Source: Chloroflexota bacterium
GTDB taxonomy: Bacteria; Chloroflexota; Limnocylindria; Limnocylindrales; CSP1-4
Assembly (NCBI GenBank): GCA_017860675.1
Contig: JAGDMV010000018.1
Coordinates: 1-26,041, forward strand
Length of the DNA stretch: 26,041 nucleotides
Reading direction: 5' to 3'
A program made the translations under genes and the position numbers. Of the stretch, positions 1 through 7,093 are shown one piece after another. Positions within the stretch are counted from its first letter, which is position 1; each line of letters begins with the position of its first letter. The notes under the pieces are model-generated. The model made no database searches and was not told the DNA's origin. It worked only from the letters and a program-made list of their open reading frames with translations.

Positions 1-1453
1 AGCGCGACTCGCCGGTGGCGGAGGAGAAGGCCCACATGCCGACGACGCCCCCTCCCCAGTACTCGGCTGACACGTCAGAGACCGCGAGGCAGACGATCCG
101 GCGGTTGAGCGGGTCGTAGACGGGGGGCACGCTCTGGCAGTTGTTCGGTGTCCCCGGGCTGACCTCGGCAGGGCCGCGGAGCGTCCGCCAGGCCCCCTGG
201 CTGGCGTCGTAGGCGTCGATCCGGTTCGATCCGGTCCAGCCCGTTCGGTTGAAGAACACCGTCAGGCCCGAGGCCTCGTCGAACACCGCCCGGCCGTTTG
301 TCGAGAAGCAGTCCGTCGACGCCTTCCACATGTGCCCGCAGACGATGAGGTCTCGTGCCGCCGGCAAGATCTCCTTCCGCCAGGTGCCGTTGCCCGGGTT
401 GAACGTCCAGGTCTCGCCCTGCTCCGAGGTCGACCCCACCACGGCGCTGTCCACGCTGGTCGAGGACGGGATCACCACCGCCATCACGAGATCGTGGCCG
501 GGGTCGTAGCCGAAGGCGATCCTGCCCTGCGGCAGCCCGGAGCCGGCCGGCAGCGCGGGGTCGGGTCGCTGGCGGACCGTGGACAGGGTGTTCGTGTCCA
601 CGTCGTAGGCGGACATGTCCCCGCTGGCCTCGTAGACGACCACCAGACCGGACGGATCGTGATAGAAGAACGTGCCGAAGGTCGTCGAGCTCTGGAAGGT
701 CATCGAGCTCTGGTCGTAGAGAACGCTCTCCTGCCACGCGAAGTCGCGGAGCGCCGTCCAGCGGTCCGCCGCCAGGTCGTAGCTCCAGATGTGATCGTCA
801 GTGAAGGCCAGCGTCCGGTCGGAGTCGGCGTCGTAGATGAGCCGGCCCTTGCCGGGCTCGAAGAACGGCCACCACGACCCGGGCGGCGATCCCCCTGCTG
901 GCCTCATCAGCTGCCAGGTGTTGGTGCAGACATCGTACGTCCACGTCTGCGATGCTCGCCCCTGCGGATCGAGCGGATCCGCCGCCACGAGGATGATCTT
1001 GCCGGCGTGGCGGTCGAAGGCCATCTCCCCGCCGGTCGGCCGGTCCTGGTCGACCGACCCGGGGACGTCCGGGGTGGAACCCGGCGGGCAGGTCGCCCGG
1101 GCCGGCAGCGGCTTCGCCTTCGTGGTCGCCAGGATGTCGGCCGGGTCGGCGATCGTGGTGGGGGCGGGCGTCGCCGTGGGCGACGGCTCGACCACGACCG
1201 CCAGCTCCCGCCACCATCCCCCGGCCGCGAAGCTCCCGACGACGAGCGCGAACAGCATCCCGGCGACGAGCAGCAGCCAGGCCAGGCGCGGGACGGCGAC
1301 CGGGCCGAGGGCCACTGTGCCCGGGCTGCGTCGCGGGTGCTCGCGTGCGACCCGGTGAGCGACCGCGGCGGCATCCACCGTCCCGGCGACGTCGTCGGCG
1401 AGCCGGAGGAGGCCCTTCGCCACGCTGCGCTCGAAGGCGTCCATGTCAGCCAT
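1..1453 (-). CDS. One-pass membrane protein with kelch-like propeller ectodomain, probable anti-sigma/sensor (3' end cut by window)
   Basis: The reading frame is open from ATG 1453 to the window edge (484 codons), so the C-terminus is missing. Residues 1-54 are a short cytoplasmic segment, 55-79 a single transmembrane helix, 85-100 a Pro/Thr linker, and from about 140 come repeated blades with W-x-Y-D and T-W-T-F/Y type motifs (for example TWTYDVCTNTW), as in kelch/galactose-oxidase propellers. Several ectodomain cysteines could form disulfides. The start has a strong Shine-Dalgarno site (AAGGAG, 1461-1466, 7 nt spacing) and overlaps the sigma gene by 8 bases. Pairing with an ECF sigma factor suggests that the N-terminus holds the sigma factor and the propeller senses an outside signal; this is inference. 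No HxxxCxxC zinc anti-sigma motif is present, so a non-canonical anti-sigma or a simple co-expressed surface protein are both possible. Confidence 0.8.
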   Translation of the reverse strand, partial: MADMDAFERSVAKGLLRLADDVAGTVDAAAVAHRVAREHPRRSPGTVALGPVAVPRLAWLLLVAGMLFALVVGSFAAGGWWRELAVVVEPSPTATPAPTTIADPADILATTKAKPLPARATCPPGSTPDVPGSVDQDRPTGGEMAFDRHAGKIILVAADPLDPQGRASQTWTYDVCTNTWQLMRPAGGSPPGSWWPFFEPGKGRLIYDADSDRTLAFTDDHIWSYDLAADRWTALRDFAWQESVLYDQSSMTFQSSTTFGTFFYHDPSGLVVVYEASGDMSAYDVDTNTLSTVRQRPDPALPAGSGLPQGRIAFGYDPGHDLVMAVVIPSSTSVDSAVVGSTSEQGETWTFNPGNGTWRKEILPAARDLIVCGHMWKASTDCFSTNGRAVFDEASGLTVFFNRTGWTGSNRIDAYDASQGAWRTLRGPAEVSPGTPNNCQSVPPVYDPLNRRIVCLAVSDVSAEYWGGGVVGMWAFSSATGESR

Positions 1454-2006
1454 CGCGGAGCTCCTTCCGGAGGCGCTCGATCACGCGCGAGAGGTGGCCC
1501 CGCACCCCCGACGGGGACATCCCAACAAGGGAGGACATCTCGGTCGGCTCGAGGCCGCCGACGTAGCGAAGGGCGAGCAGGCGCCGATCTTCGGGCTTCA
1601 GCCCGCGGAGGGTGTTGAGGAGGTCGAGGCGGTCGATCTCGTCGGCCGGATCGGGCTCGGGATCGTCGGGGACTGCGACCCGGATCTCGGCCACCGCCCT
1701 GCGGTGCCGGCTGCGGACCAGCTGGCGGGCTTCGTTGGCGGCCACCGAGACGAGCCACGGGCGGAGGCGCTCCGGGTCGCGCAGCGAGCCGAGCTTGCGC
1801 CAGGCGATCGACCAGGCCGACTGCGCCGCGTCCTCGGCCAGTCCCTCGTCGCCGGCGACGATGTAGGCCACCCGGACCAGGTCACGGTGGTAGGCGTCGA
1901 CGATCCGGGCGAAGGCCGTCTCGTCGCCCGCCAGCGCGAGTGCCACGGCCGAGGTGACCCACGATCCGGTGGTGGTGGTTGTGGCCTGGGAGGCGAGGCC
2001 AGTCAT
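1446..2006 (-). CDS. ECF-type RNA polymerase sigma factor
   Basis: This 186-residue protein has the two-domain layout of extracytoplasmic-function sigma factors. Region 2 spans about residues 30-102, with the helix AEDAAQSAWSIAWRKL and the segment RPWLVSVAANEARQLVRSR. An acidic linker DDPEPDPADE follows. Region 4 is at 128-182, with a helix-turn-helix around PTEMSSLVGMSPSGVRGHL. It would direct core RNA polymerase to a small regulon. The ATG at 2006 is preferred because homology begins soon after it; an in-frame ATG at 2144 would add 46 low-complexity residues. Neither start has a convincing ribosome site. The stop overlaps the next gene by 8 bases (ATGGCTGA), which implies translational coupling with the putative membrane anti-sigma protein. 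Confidence 0.88.
   Translation of the reverse strand: MTGLASQATTTTTGSWVTSAVALALAGDETAFARIVDAYHRDLVRVAYIVAGDEGLAEDAAQSAWSIAWRKLGSLRDPERLRPWLVSVAANEARQLVRSRHRRAVAEIRVAVPDDPEPDPADEIDRLDLLNTLRGLKPEDRRLLALRYVGGLEPTEMSSLVGMSPSGVRGHLSRVIERLRKELRDG
1461..1466 (-). promoter_or_regulatory. Shine-Dalgarno site of the propeller/anti-sigma gene
   Basis: AAGGAG on the minus strand lies 7 nt before ATG 1453, inside the end of the sigma gene. It fixes the downstream start and supports coupled translation. Confidence 0.7.
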
Positions 2007-2325
2007 ATCAAAGAGATGCCGCTCGAGGGTCGAGCGATTCGGCGGTCGGTGCCTACCGTCGGCCGCAGGATGGGCCGCGCTGCCACCGCTGTCGAGAGGC
2101 GTCGGTCGTGAAGCGGACCTTTGCGCTACCACTGACCGGGCCATCCCGGCGCATCATTCGTGCGTGACGCAGTCCGGTAGGCGCTCGCGGACGCGCCGGC
2201 GGGGCAGCCATCCGCATGATGCAGCTGGGTGCATGGGACAGACGACGGCCGTCTAGGCGGAAGGAGCATCCCGGCGTGACGGGCGGCACTTGCAGCGGCC
2301 CGGCGCCCGCCGTCAGCCTTCGGCC
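2007..2325. other. Divergent intergenic region between the sigma and reductase genes
   Basis: About 319 bases separate the sigma start from the ATG of the reductase. The stretch should hold both divergent promoters, but I could not identify a convincing -35/-10 pair on either strand. It contains a 10-bp perfect palindrome GACGGCCGTC (2244-2253) and, just before the reductase, a possible short leader peptide listed separately. No RNA gene was recognised. Confidence 0.4.
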
Positions 2326-2329
2326 ATGA
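2276..2329 (+). CDS. Possible 17-residue leader peptide upstream of the reductase
   Basis: GTG 2276 follows AAGGAG (2261-2266) at 9 nt spacing. The frame runs 17 codons and stops with a TGA at 2327-2329 that overlaps the reductase ATG at 2326 (ATGA). The reductase itself has no ribosome site, so this tiny frame could feed ribosomes into it by coupling. The peptide (MTGGTCSGPAPAVSLRP) matches nothing I know. Chance occurrence is quite possible. Confidence 0.3.
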   Translation: MTGGTCSGPAPAVSLRP

Positions 2330-3033
2330 CCGAGCCAGCCGCCGACAAGCGCACCCACGAACCGGCCGCCCAACCCATGGTCGATCCCACCGCCCAGCCC
2401 CCGGCCCCCCTGCCGGCCCCACCCGAGCTGTCCGGGGTCGCCGCGCTCGCCTCCGACGCGAGCCGCCGCGCCTTCATGGTCGCCAACCGGTTCGGCATGA
2501 TCCAGCTCCACCGGGCGGGCCTGTCCGCCTGGATCGGCAACCCGCTCACCGGCTACCAGCTCCTCCTGACCACGACCGGCCGCAAGAGCGGCCAGCGGCG
2601 GGACGCGCCCCTCGAGTACATCGTCGCCGACGGCTCGGCCTGGGTGATGGCCGGCTACGGTCCGAAGACCCAGTGGTACCGGAACCTCCGGGCCGACCCG
2701 CGGGTCGAGATCCTGCTGCCCGGCGGCCGCGCCATCGCCGCCGTCGCGGACGAGGTGCTCGATCCTGCCGTCAGGGGGCGGATGATCGTCGCCCTGTGCC
2801 GGGCCTGCGGGCTGCCCGGCTTCATGATCGGGGCCAACCCCTGGACCGCGCCGGCCGACGAGATCCTTCGCCTCGTCGCCTGGGTGCCGCTCATCCGGAT
2901 CACGCCTGTCTCGGGTCGGCTCGTCGCCGGCCCCGACGATCCCGGCGGTCTGGCCTGGATCCCTCGCCAGGCGATCGCCCTGCTGGCGACGGCCTGGCTG
3001 GCTCGAACGTTGCTCCGGCTCGTCCGTCGCTGA
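2326..3033 (+). CDS. Nitroreductase/deazaflavin-dependent oxidoreductase (Ddn family)
   Basis: The 235-residue product carries the split-beta-barrel Ddn/F420H2-dependent quinone reductase signatures: TTTGRKSGQRRDAPL at about 82-96 and YGPKTQWYRNLRADPRVEI at 111-129. Members use reduced deazaflavin F420 (some use FMN) to reduce quinones or nitro compounds at the membrane. Residues 1-40 are a Pro/Ala-rich disordered leader, and the C-terminus (216-235) is a hydrophobic, Arg-ended helix that could attach it to the membrane. ATG 2326 was chosen over a TTG further up because the intervening sequence is not protein-like. It converges with histidine ammonia-lyase, 21 bases apart. The cofactor cannot be decided from sequence, and no F420 biosynthesis gene lies in the window. 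Confidence 0.85.
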   Translation: MTEPAADKRTHEPAAQPMVDPTAQPPAPLPAPPELSGVAALASDASRRAFMVANRFGMIQLHRAGLSAWIGNPLTGYQLLLTTTGRKSGQRRDAPLEYIVADGSAWVMAGYGPKTQWYRNLRADPRVEILLPGGRAIAAVADEVLDPAVRGRMIVALCRACGLPGFMIGANPWTAPADEILRLVAWVPLIRITPVSGRLVAGPDDPGGLAWIPRQAIALLATAWLARTLLRLVRR

Positions 3034-3054
3034 CGCCCGACGCTCCCGGGGTCG

Positions 3055-4749
3055 CTACGCCACCAGGTCGACGAGCGCGCCCGACCGGACCAGCTCGAGC
3101 GCCGCCGCCAGGTCGGGCCCGGGCTCGCGGTCTGCGCCTAGGCGCGGGACGACCGCCCGGATCCGCCGCAGCGCCTCGGCCACGCCGGCGCCGGGAGCGG
3201 GAGCCACGCCGGGACCATGCGCCGGAGCCTCCCCGTTGCCTTCACCGGCGAGGGCGTCCAGCCGCAGGTCCAGCGCCTGGGCGGCGCAGACCAGCTCGAT
3301 CGCCAGGATCTGCTCGACGTTCGCCAGGACGCTCCGGGCATGCCGCGCCGCGATCGCCCCCATCGACACGTGGTCCTCCTGGTTGGCCGAGGTCGGGATC
3401 GAGTCGGCGGAGGCCGGGTGGGCCAGCACCTTGTTCTCCGACGCCAGCGCGGCCGCCGTGTACTGGAGCATCATCAGCCCCGAGTCGAGCCCGGGCTCCC
3501 CGGCGAGGAACGGCGGCAGACCGGCGTTCTGGCGCGGGTCGAGCAGGAGCGCGACCCGCCGCTCCGAGATCGACCCAAGCTCGGCCAGGGCGAGCTTGGC
3601 GAAGTCGAGGGCGAGCGCGATCGGCTCGCCGTGGAAGTTGCCGCCGGAGATGACCAGCCCGCCGCCGGTCGCAGCGGTCTCCGAGCCGGCCGCGCCGCCC
3701 TCCGGGAAGACGAGCGGGTTGTCCGTCGCGCTGTTGAGCTCGACGTCGAGGACGCGGCGGAGATGCTCGAAGGCGTCGCGGACCGCCCCGTGAACCTGTG
3801 GCACACAACGCAGCGAGTACGGGTCCTGGACCCTGTGGGTCGAGCCGTGGTGGCCCGCCAGCAGCCCCGAGTCGCGCAGCAGGTGGCGCAGCTCGGCGGC
3901 CACCGCCACCTGGCCGGGGTGGGGCCGGGCAAGCTGGTAGGCGGCGGCGAAGGCCACGTCGGTCCCCTGGAGCGCCTCGACCGACATCGCCGCCGCCACC
4001 GAGGCTGTCGCCGCGAGGCGATCGGCGTCAGCCGCCAGCAACGCCCCGATCGCGCTCATCAGCTGGGTGCCGTTCAGCAGGGCGAGACCCTCCTTCGGCT
4101 CCAGCACGAGCGGCTCGAGGCCGGCCTCGTGGAGGGCGGCGAGCGCCGGCATAAGCCGCCCGCCGAGTTCCACCTCGCCCCGGCCGACGAGGGGCAGGGC
4201 CAGGTGAGCGAGCGGGGCCAGGTCGCCCGACGCACCGACGCTACCCTGCTCGGGCACGACCGGGTGGATGCCCGCCGCGAGCATGTCGAGCAGCCGGTCC
4301 ACCAGCAGCGGCCGGCAACCCGAGTGGCCGAGCGCCAGCGTGTTGGCCCGCAGGAGGAGCATCGCCCGGACCACCTCGCGGGGGAGCGCCGGTCCGACCC
4401 CGGCCGCGTGGGATGCCAGCAGGTTCTCCTGGAGGCGGCGGGCGTCGGCGGGAGCGATGACGGTCGAGGCGAGGTCGCCGAAGCCGGTCGTGATCCCGTA
4501 CACGACGGCGCCCTCGGCGGCCAGGCGCTCGACGACCGCCCGCGACTCCTCCATCCGCTCGCGGGCATGCACGTCGAGCACGGCCCGGCGGTCGTGGCGG
4601 GCGACGGCCTCGACGTCCGGGATCGACAGGTCGGCCCCGGTCAGGACGAGCGGCTCACCGGGCTCGACCGGGCGCTCAGGCTCGAAGTGATGGCCGGCGG
4701 GGTGGGCGCCGGGCGGCAGGCTCACGCTGGCAGGATACCCCGGGTCCAT
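3055..4749 (-). CDS. hutH: Histidine ammonia-lyase
   Basis: This enzyme removes ammonia from L-histidine to give urocanate in the cytoplasm. The self-forming MIO cofactor comes from Ala173-Ser174-Gly175 in GSVGASGDLAPL. Other family marks are YGITTGFG (84-91), NLLASHAAGVG with the His typical of HAL rather than PAL, ALLNGTQLM, NSATDNPLVF and NQEDHVSMG. At 564 residues it is longer than the usual ~510. The surplus is about 30 N-terminal residues and a Gly/Pro/Ala-rich insert (roughly GEGNGEAPAHGPG) near the C-terminus. ATG 4749 is chosen; a GTG at 4776 would add nine residues. No hutU, hutI or hutG is next to it, so the pathway is not clustered here. An FTCD_C-type gene on the same strand about 9 kb away could be connected if it acts as a cyclodeaminase. 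Confidence 0.95.
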   Translation of the reverse strand: MDPGYPASVSLPPGAHPAGHHFEPERPVEPGEPLVLTGADLSIPDVEAVARHDRRAVLDVHARERMEESRAVVERLAAEGAVVYGITTGFGDLASTVIAPADARRLQENLLASHAAGVGPALPREVVRAMLLLRANTLALGHSGCRPLLVDRLLDMLAAGIHPVVPEQGSVGASGDLAPLAHLALPLVGRGEVELGGRLMPALAALHEAGLEPLVLEPKEGLALLNGTQLMSAIGALLAADADRLAATASVAAAMSVEALQGTDVAFAAAYQLARPHPGQVAVAAELRHLLRDSGLLAGHHGSTHRVQDPYSLRCVPQVHGAVRDAFEHLRRVLDVELNSATDNPLVFPEGGAAGSETAATGGGLVISGGNFHGEPIALALDFAKLALAELGSISERRVALLLDPRQNAGLPPFLAGEPGLDSGLMMLQYTAAALASENKVLAHPASADSIPTSANQEDHVSMGAIAARHARSVLANVEQILAIELVCAAQALDLRLDALAGEGNGEAPAHGPGVAPAPGAGVAEALRRIRAVVPRLGADREPGPDLAAALELVRSGALVDLVA

Positions 4750-4828
4750 GCCGCCGCGAACGCGGAGCCTTGGCACCTTCGCGGGTGCGGTGCGATCGTC
4801 TCCGGGCGCCCTCGCTCGCGCCGTCGTG

Positions 4829-4834
4829 TACCCT
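4829..4834 (+). promoter_or_regulatory. Possible -10 box for leaderless dedA transcript
   Basis: TACCCT sits 7 nt before ATG 4842. A -10 element so close to the start would put transcription initiation at or beside the A of the ATG, and no Shine-Dalgarno sequence is present. No clear -35 is visible. Confidence 0.3.
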
Positions 4835-4841
4835 CCGCGGG

Positions 4842-5528
4842 ATGCTCGACTTCATCGACCAGATCGTCATCCCCTTCCTGGAGCAGCTCTACGGGGCGTT
4901 CGGCTATCTCGGGGTGATGGTCGCCATGGCCATCGAGTCGGCGATGATCCCCCTCCCGTCCGAGCTGATCCTCCCCTTCGCCGGCTTCCTCGTCTCCGAC
5001 CCGACCCAGATCGAGCCGCTGACAGGCCAGCCCTGGAACTTCTGGCTGGTGGTCCTCTTCGGCACCCTCGGCAACACGCTCGGCTCGCTCGTGGCCTACT
5101 TCATCGGGGCCTACGGCGGGCGCCCGTTCCTCGAGCGCTACGGCCGGTACATGCTCATCCGGCCGCACGAGATCGAGCTGGCCGACCGCTTCTTCGCCCG
5201 CTGGGGCTCGCAGACGGTCTTCTTCAGCCGGATGCTGCCGATCGTTCGCACCTTCATCAGCTTCCCGGCCGGCGTCGCCCGGATGCCGCTCGGCAAGTTC
5301 GTCTTCTACTCGACCCTCGGCGCGATCCCCTGGTCGATCTTCCTGACCTGGTGCGGCGTTCAGCTGGGGGAGAACTGGGAGGAGATCCGCGAGATCCTGC
5401 GCCCGTTCGACCTGCTGATCGCCGTGGCGGTGGTGCTCGGCGCGGTTCTCCTGCTCTGGCTCCGGCTCGGGCGGCCGTGGCCCGGCCGGCGGAAGGTCGA
5501 CCTGGGTACGGACGACTCCTCGGGGTAG
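4842..5528 (+). CDS. DedA family (SNARE-associated/VTT domain) membrane protein
   Basis: The 228-residue protein has the family pattern: an amphipathic start, the re-entrant segment AIESAMIPLPSELILPFAGF (30-49), a glycine-rich helix at about 68-92, the hallmark FFSRMLPIVRTFISFPAG (127-144) and a C-terminal transmembrane helix (190-208). DedA proteins act in the inner membrane as lipid scramblases/flippases, undecaprenyl-phosphate recycling being the best supported role for some. The conserved acidic residues Glu32 and Glu41 and the arginines Arg130 and Arg136 are present. ATG 4842 fits the family N-terminus; an upstream in-frame extension to 4770 is Arg-rich and not family-like. It diverges from hutH across 92 bases. 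Confidence 0.92.
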   Translation: MLDFIDQIVIPFLEQLYGAFGYLGVMVAMAIESAMIPLPSELILPFAGFLVSDPTQIEPLTGQPWNFWLVVLFGTLGNTLGSLVAYFIGAYGGRPFLERYGRYMLIRPHEIELADRFFARWGSQTVFFSRMLPIVRTFISFPAGVARMPLGKFVFYSTLGAIPWSIFLTWCGVQLGENWEEIREILRPFDLLIAVAVVLGAVLLLWLRLGRPWPGRRKVDLGTDDSSG

Positions 5529-5532
5529 ACGG

Positions 5533-5549
5533 CGGGCGATCCCGGCCCG
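5533..5549. terminator. Weak hairpin between convergent dedA and phosphatase genes
   Basis: CGGGC (5533-5537) pairs with GCCCG (5545-5549) around a 7-nt loop, followed by TTT on the plus strand. It lies in the 51-base gap between two convergent genes. The stem is short and the U-run minimal. Confidence 0.25.
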
Positions 5550-5579
5550 TTTCGCGCCCCTCACGCCGAGCGCTGCGAC

Positions 5580-6251
5580 CTACGCTCCGGGCGAGGGCTC
5601 CCAGGGTGCCTGGCCCGCGGCAGCAAGGTGGGCGGTGTCGTTGAGCACCAGCAGGCGCGCTTCGTGGGGAGCGGCGCCGTCCCCGAAGCTCAGGACGGTC
5701 AGGTTCGCCTGCCCTTGGGTGAGGCGGCGGCGATAGTCCCGGACCGGCATGTCCAAAGCGATGCACAGCAGGATCCGATTGAGGGTGCTGTGGGCAACGG
5801 CCAGAACGACCGGCTCAATCCCATCCGTGGCCGCCGCCCAGCCGAGCAGGTCGACGAGGAACCCACGCGCCCGCGCGGCCACGTCGTCGCCCGACTCCCC
5901 GCCGGGGCAGGCGAGCGTCGCTGAGTCGGCGAGCCACCGGCGCCGGTAGACCGGGTCGAACGCCTCGATTTCCTCGTACGTCAGGCCCTCCCATGCGCCG
6001 TAGTGCATCTCGGTCAGGCGGGCGTCGAGCTCGATGGGCCGGGCAGCGGCGACCGCCTCCGCCGTCTCGCGCGCCCGGAGGAGCGGGCTGGCGATGATGC
6101 GGTCGAAGCGCTCGCCCCCGATCCGCCCGGCAAGCGCCCTGGCCTGGCGCCGCCCGGCAACCGACAGGCCGAGATCGATCCCCTGGCCGAGGTGCTGCTC
6201 GGGCTCCGAGCGATCGGTCAGGCCGTGGCGGGTGAGGACGAGGGTGAGCAT
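5580..6251 (-). CDS. Histidine phosphatase family protein (phosphoglycerate mutase-like)
   Basis: The 223-residue protein has the complete catalytic set of this superfamily: the RHG motif at 8-10 (nucleophile His9), the arginine in SPLLRARETA (54-63), the general acid Glu81 in EMHYGAWEG, and the second His154 in AVAHSTLNRI. Such enzymes remove phosphate from small molecules such as sugar phosphates, phosphoglycolate or cobalamin precursors; the substrate cannot be told from sequence. ATG 6251 starts directly at the first beta strand (MLTLVLTRHG). A TACACT box at 6261-6266 lies 9 nt upstream, which suggests a very short or absent leader. The gene is single, convergent with dedA. Confidence 0.9.
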   Translation of the reverse strand: MLTLVLTRHGLTDRSEPEQHLGQGIDLGLSVAGRRQARALAGRIGGERFDRIIASPLLRARETAEAVAAARPIELDARLTEMHYGAWEGLTYEEIEAFDPVYRRRWLADSATLACPGGESGDDVAARARGFLVDLLGWAAATDGIEPVVLAVAHSTLNRILLCIALDMPVRDYRRRLTQGQANLTVLSFGDGAAPHEARLLVLNDTAHLAAAGQAPWEPSPGA

Positions 6252-6370
6252 CGCCAGTCGAGTGTACCGGTCGCGACCGGCCCGCCACGAGGGCGGTGAC
6301 GAGCGTGCGACGAACCTTGGACGCCGCACCCCTGGGCCAGTGCAGGCCGCAGCAGACTCAGTGCCGCGGG

Positions 6371-7093
6371 CTACCCCCAGGCCAGCGCTGCGCCGCAGCT
6401 GACGCAGTGGCGCCAGCCGACCGAGACCGGGCTGCCGCAGGCGGCGCACGTGATCACGACGTCGGCCGTGCGGAAACCGGTCGGACCCGCACCGACGGTG
6501 CGCGGGGGCGCGGTCGGGGCCGGCGCCACGACCGAGGGTGGCATCGCTGAAACCGACGCCGCGGAACTTGAGACGGGCACGGCAGGCAACACCCCGGCGG
6601 CCGGGCGGACACGGCCAAGCGCCAGGCGCCGGACCACGAGGATGAACGCCGAGCCGACGACCAGCGCAGCCGCGATGTGCAGGGCGCCAACGGCCAGGAT
6701 AACCCCGTCGGCCGACTGTAGCGCGCCTGCCACCTGGAGGCAGGCGACCGAGAGCGCGAGGGGGACCCCGAGCCAGGCACCCCCGGCCAGGGTGACGGTC
6801 CCGTCGACGCTCCCCAGCCTGGGCCGGAGACCCAGGACCAGCCCCGCGAGCGCCCCTCCGACGAGCAGCGCGGTCATCACCGGGACCTTGAGAACCGCCC
6901 CGAAGGCGAGGGCCGGCAGGACCACGGTCAGCGCCGCCGCACCCGCCCCGAGCAACAGGGAGAACCCCGAGAACGGCCGCTGGCCTCGGCCACGCGCGAC
7001 AGCCCACAGCGCCCCGAGCATGAGGAGCCCGGCCGAGCCCAGGGCCACGAGCATCGCCGGGTCAGGGCCGGCACCACCCGTGACATCGGTCAT
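6371..7093 (-). CDS. Multi-pass membrane protein with C-terminal zinc ribbon
   Basis: I do not recognise a family for this 240-residue protein. About five hydrophobic helices (roughly 13-32, 42-66, 68-89, 103-123 and 129-155) are followed by a Pro/Ala/Ser-rich linker and a zinc ribbon with Cys216-x2-Cys219 and Cys230-x2-Cys233 (CAACGSPVSVGWRHCVSCG) at the very end. Its ATG overlaps the stop of the upstream coiled-coil gene (ATGA, 7090-7093), so the two are translated as a pair. A divergent gene starting at 9014 has the mirror design, with zinc ribbon first, then a membrane helix. A structural or assembly role at the envelope is a guess. Confidence 0.75.
   Translation of the reverse strand: MTDVTGGAGPDPAMLVALGSAGLLMLGALWAVARGRGQRPFSGFSLLLGAGAAALTVVLPALAFGAVLKVPVMTALLVGGALAGLVLGLRPRLGSVDGTVTLAGGAWLGVPLALSVACLQVAGALQSADGVILAVGALHIAAALVVGSAFILVVRRLALGRVRPAAGVLPAVPVSSSAASVSAMPPSVVAPAPTAPPRTVGAGPTGFRTADVVITCAACGSPVSVGWRHCVSCGAALAWG

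Noticed and set aside
225..245. GGTTCGATCC resembling a tRNA T-loop
   Set aside because: It lies in propeller codons and no acceptor, D- or anticodon arms fit around it.
3217..4917. Long plus-strand open frame opposite hutH
   Set aside because: It is a GC-driven shadow; the minus strand encodes full HutH motifs, while this frame gives a low-complexity Arg/Gly/Val-rich protein.
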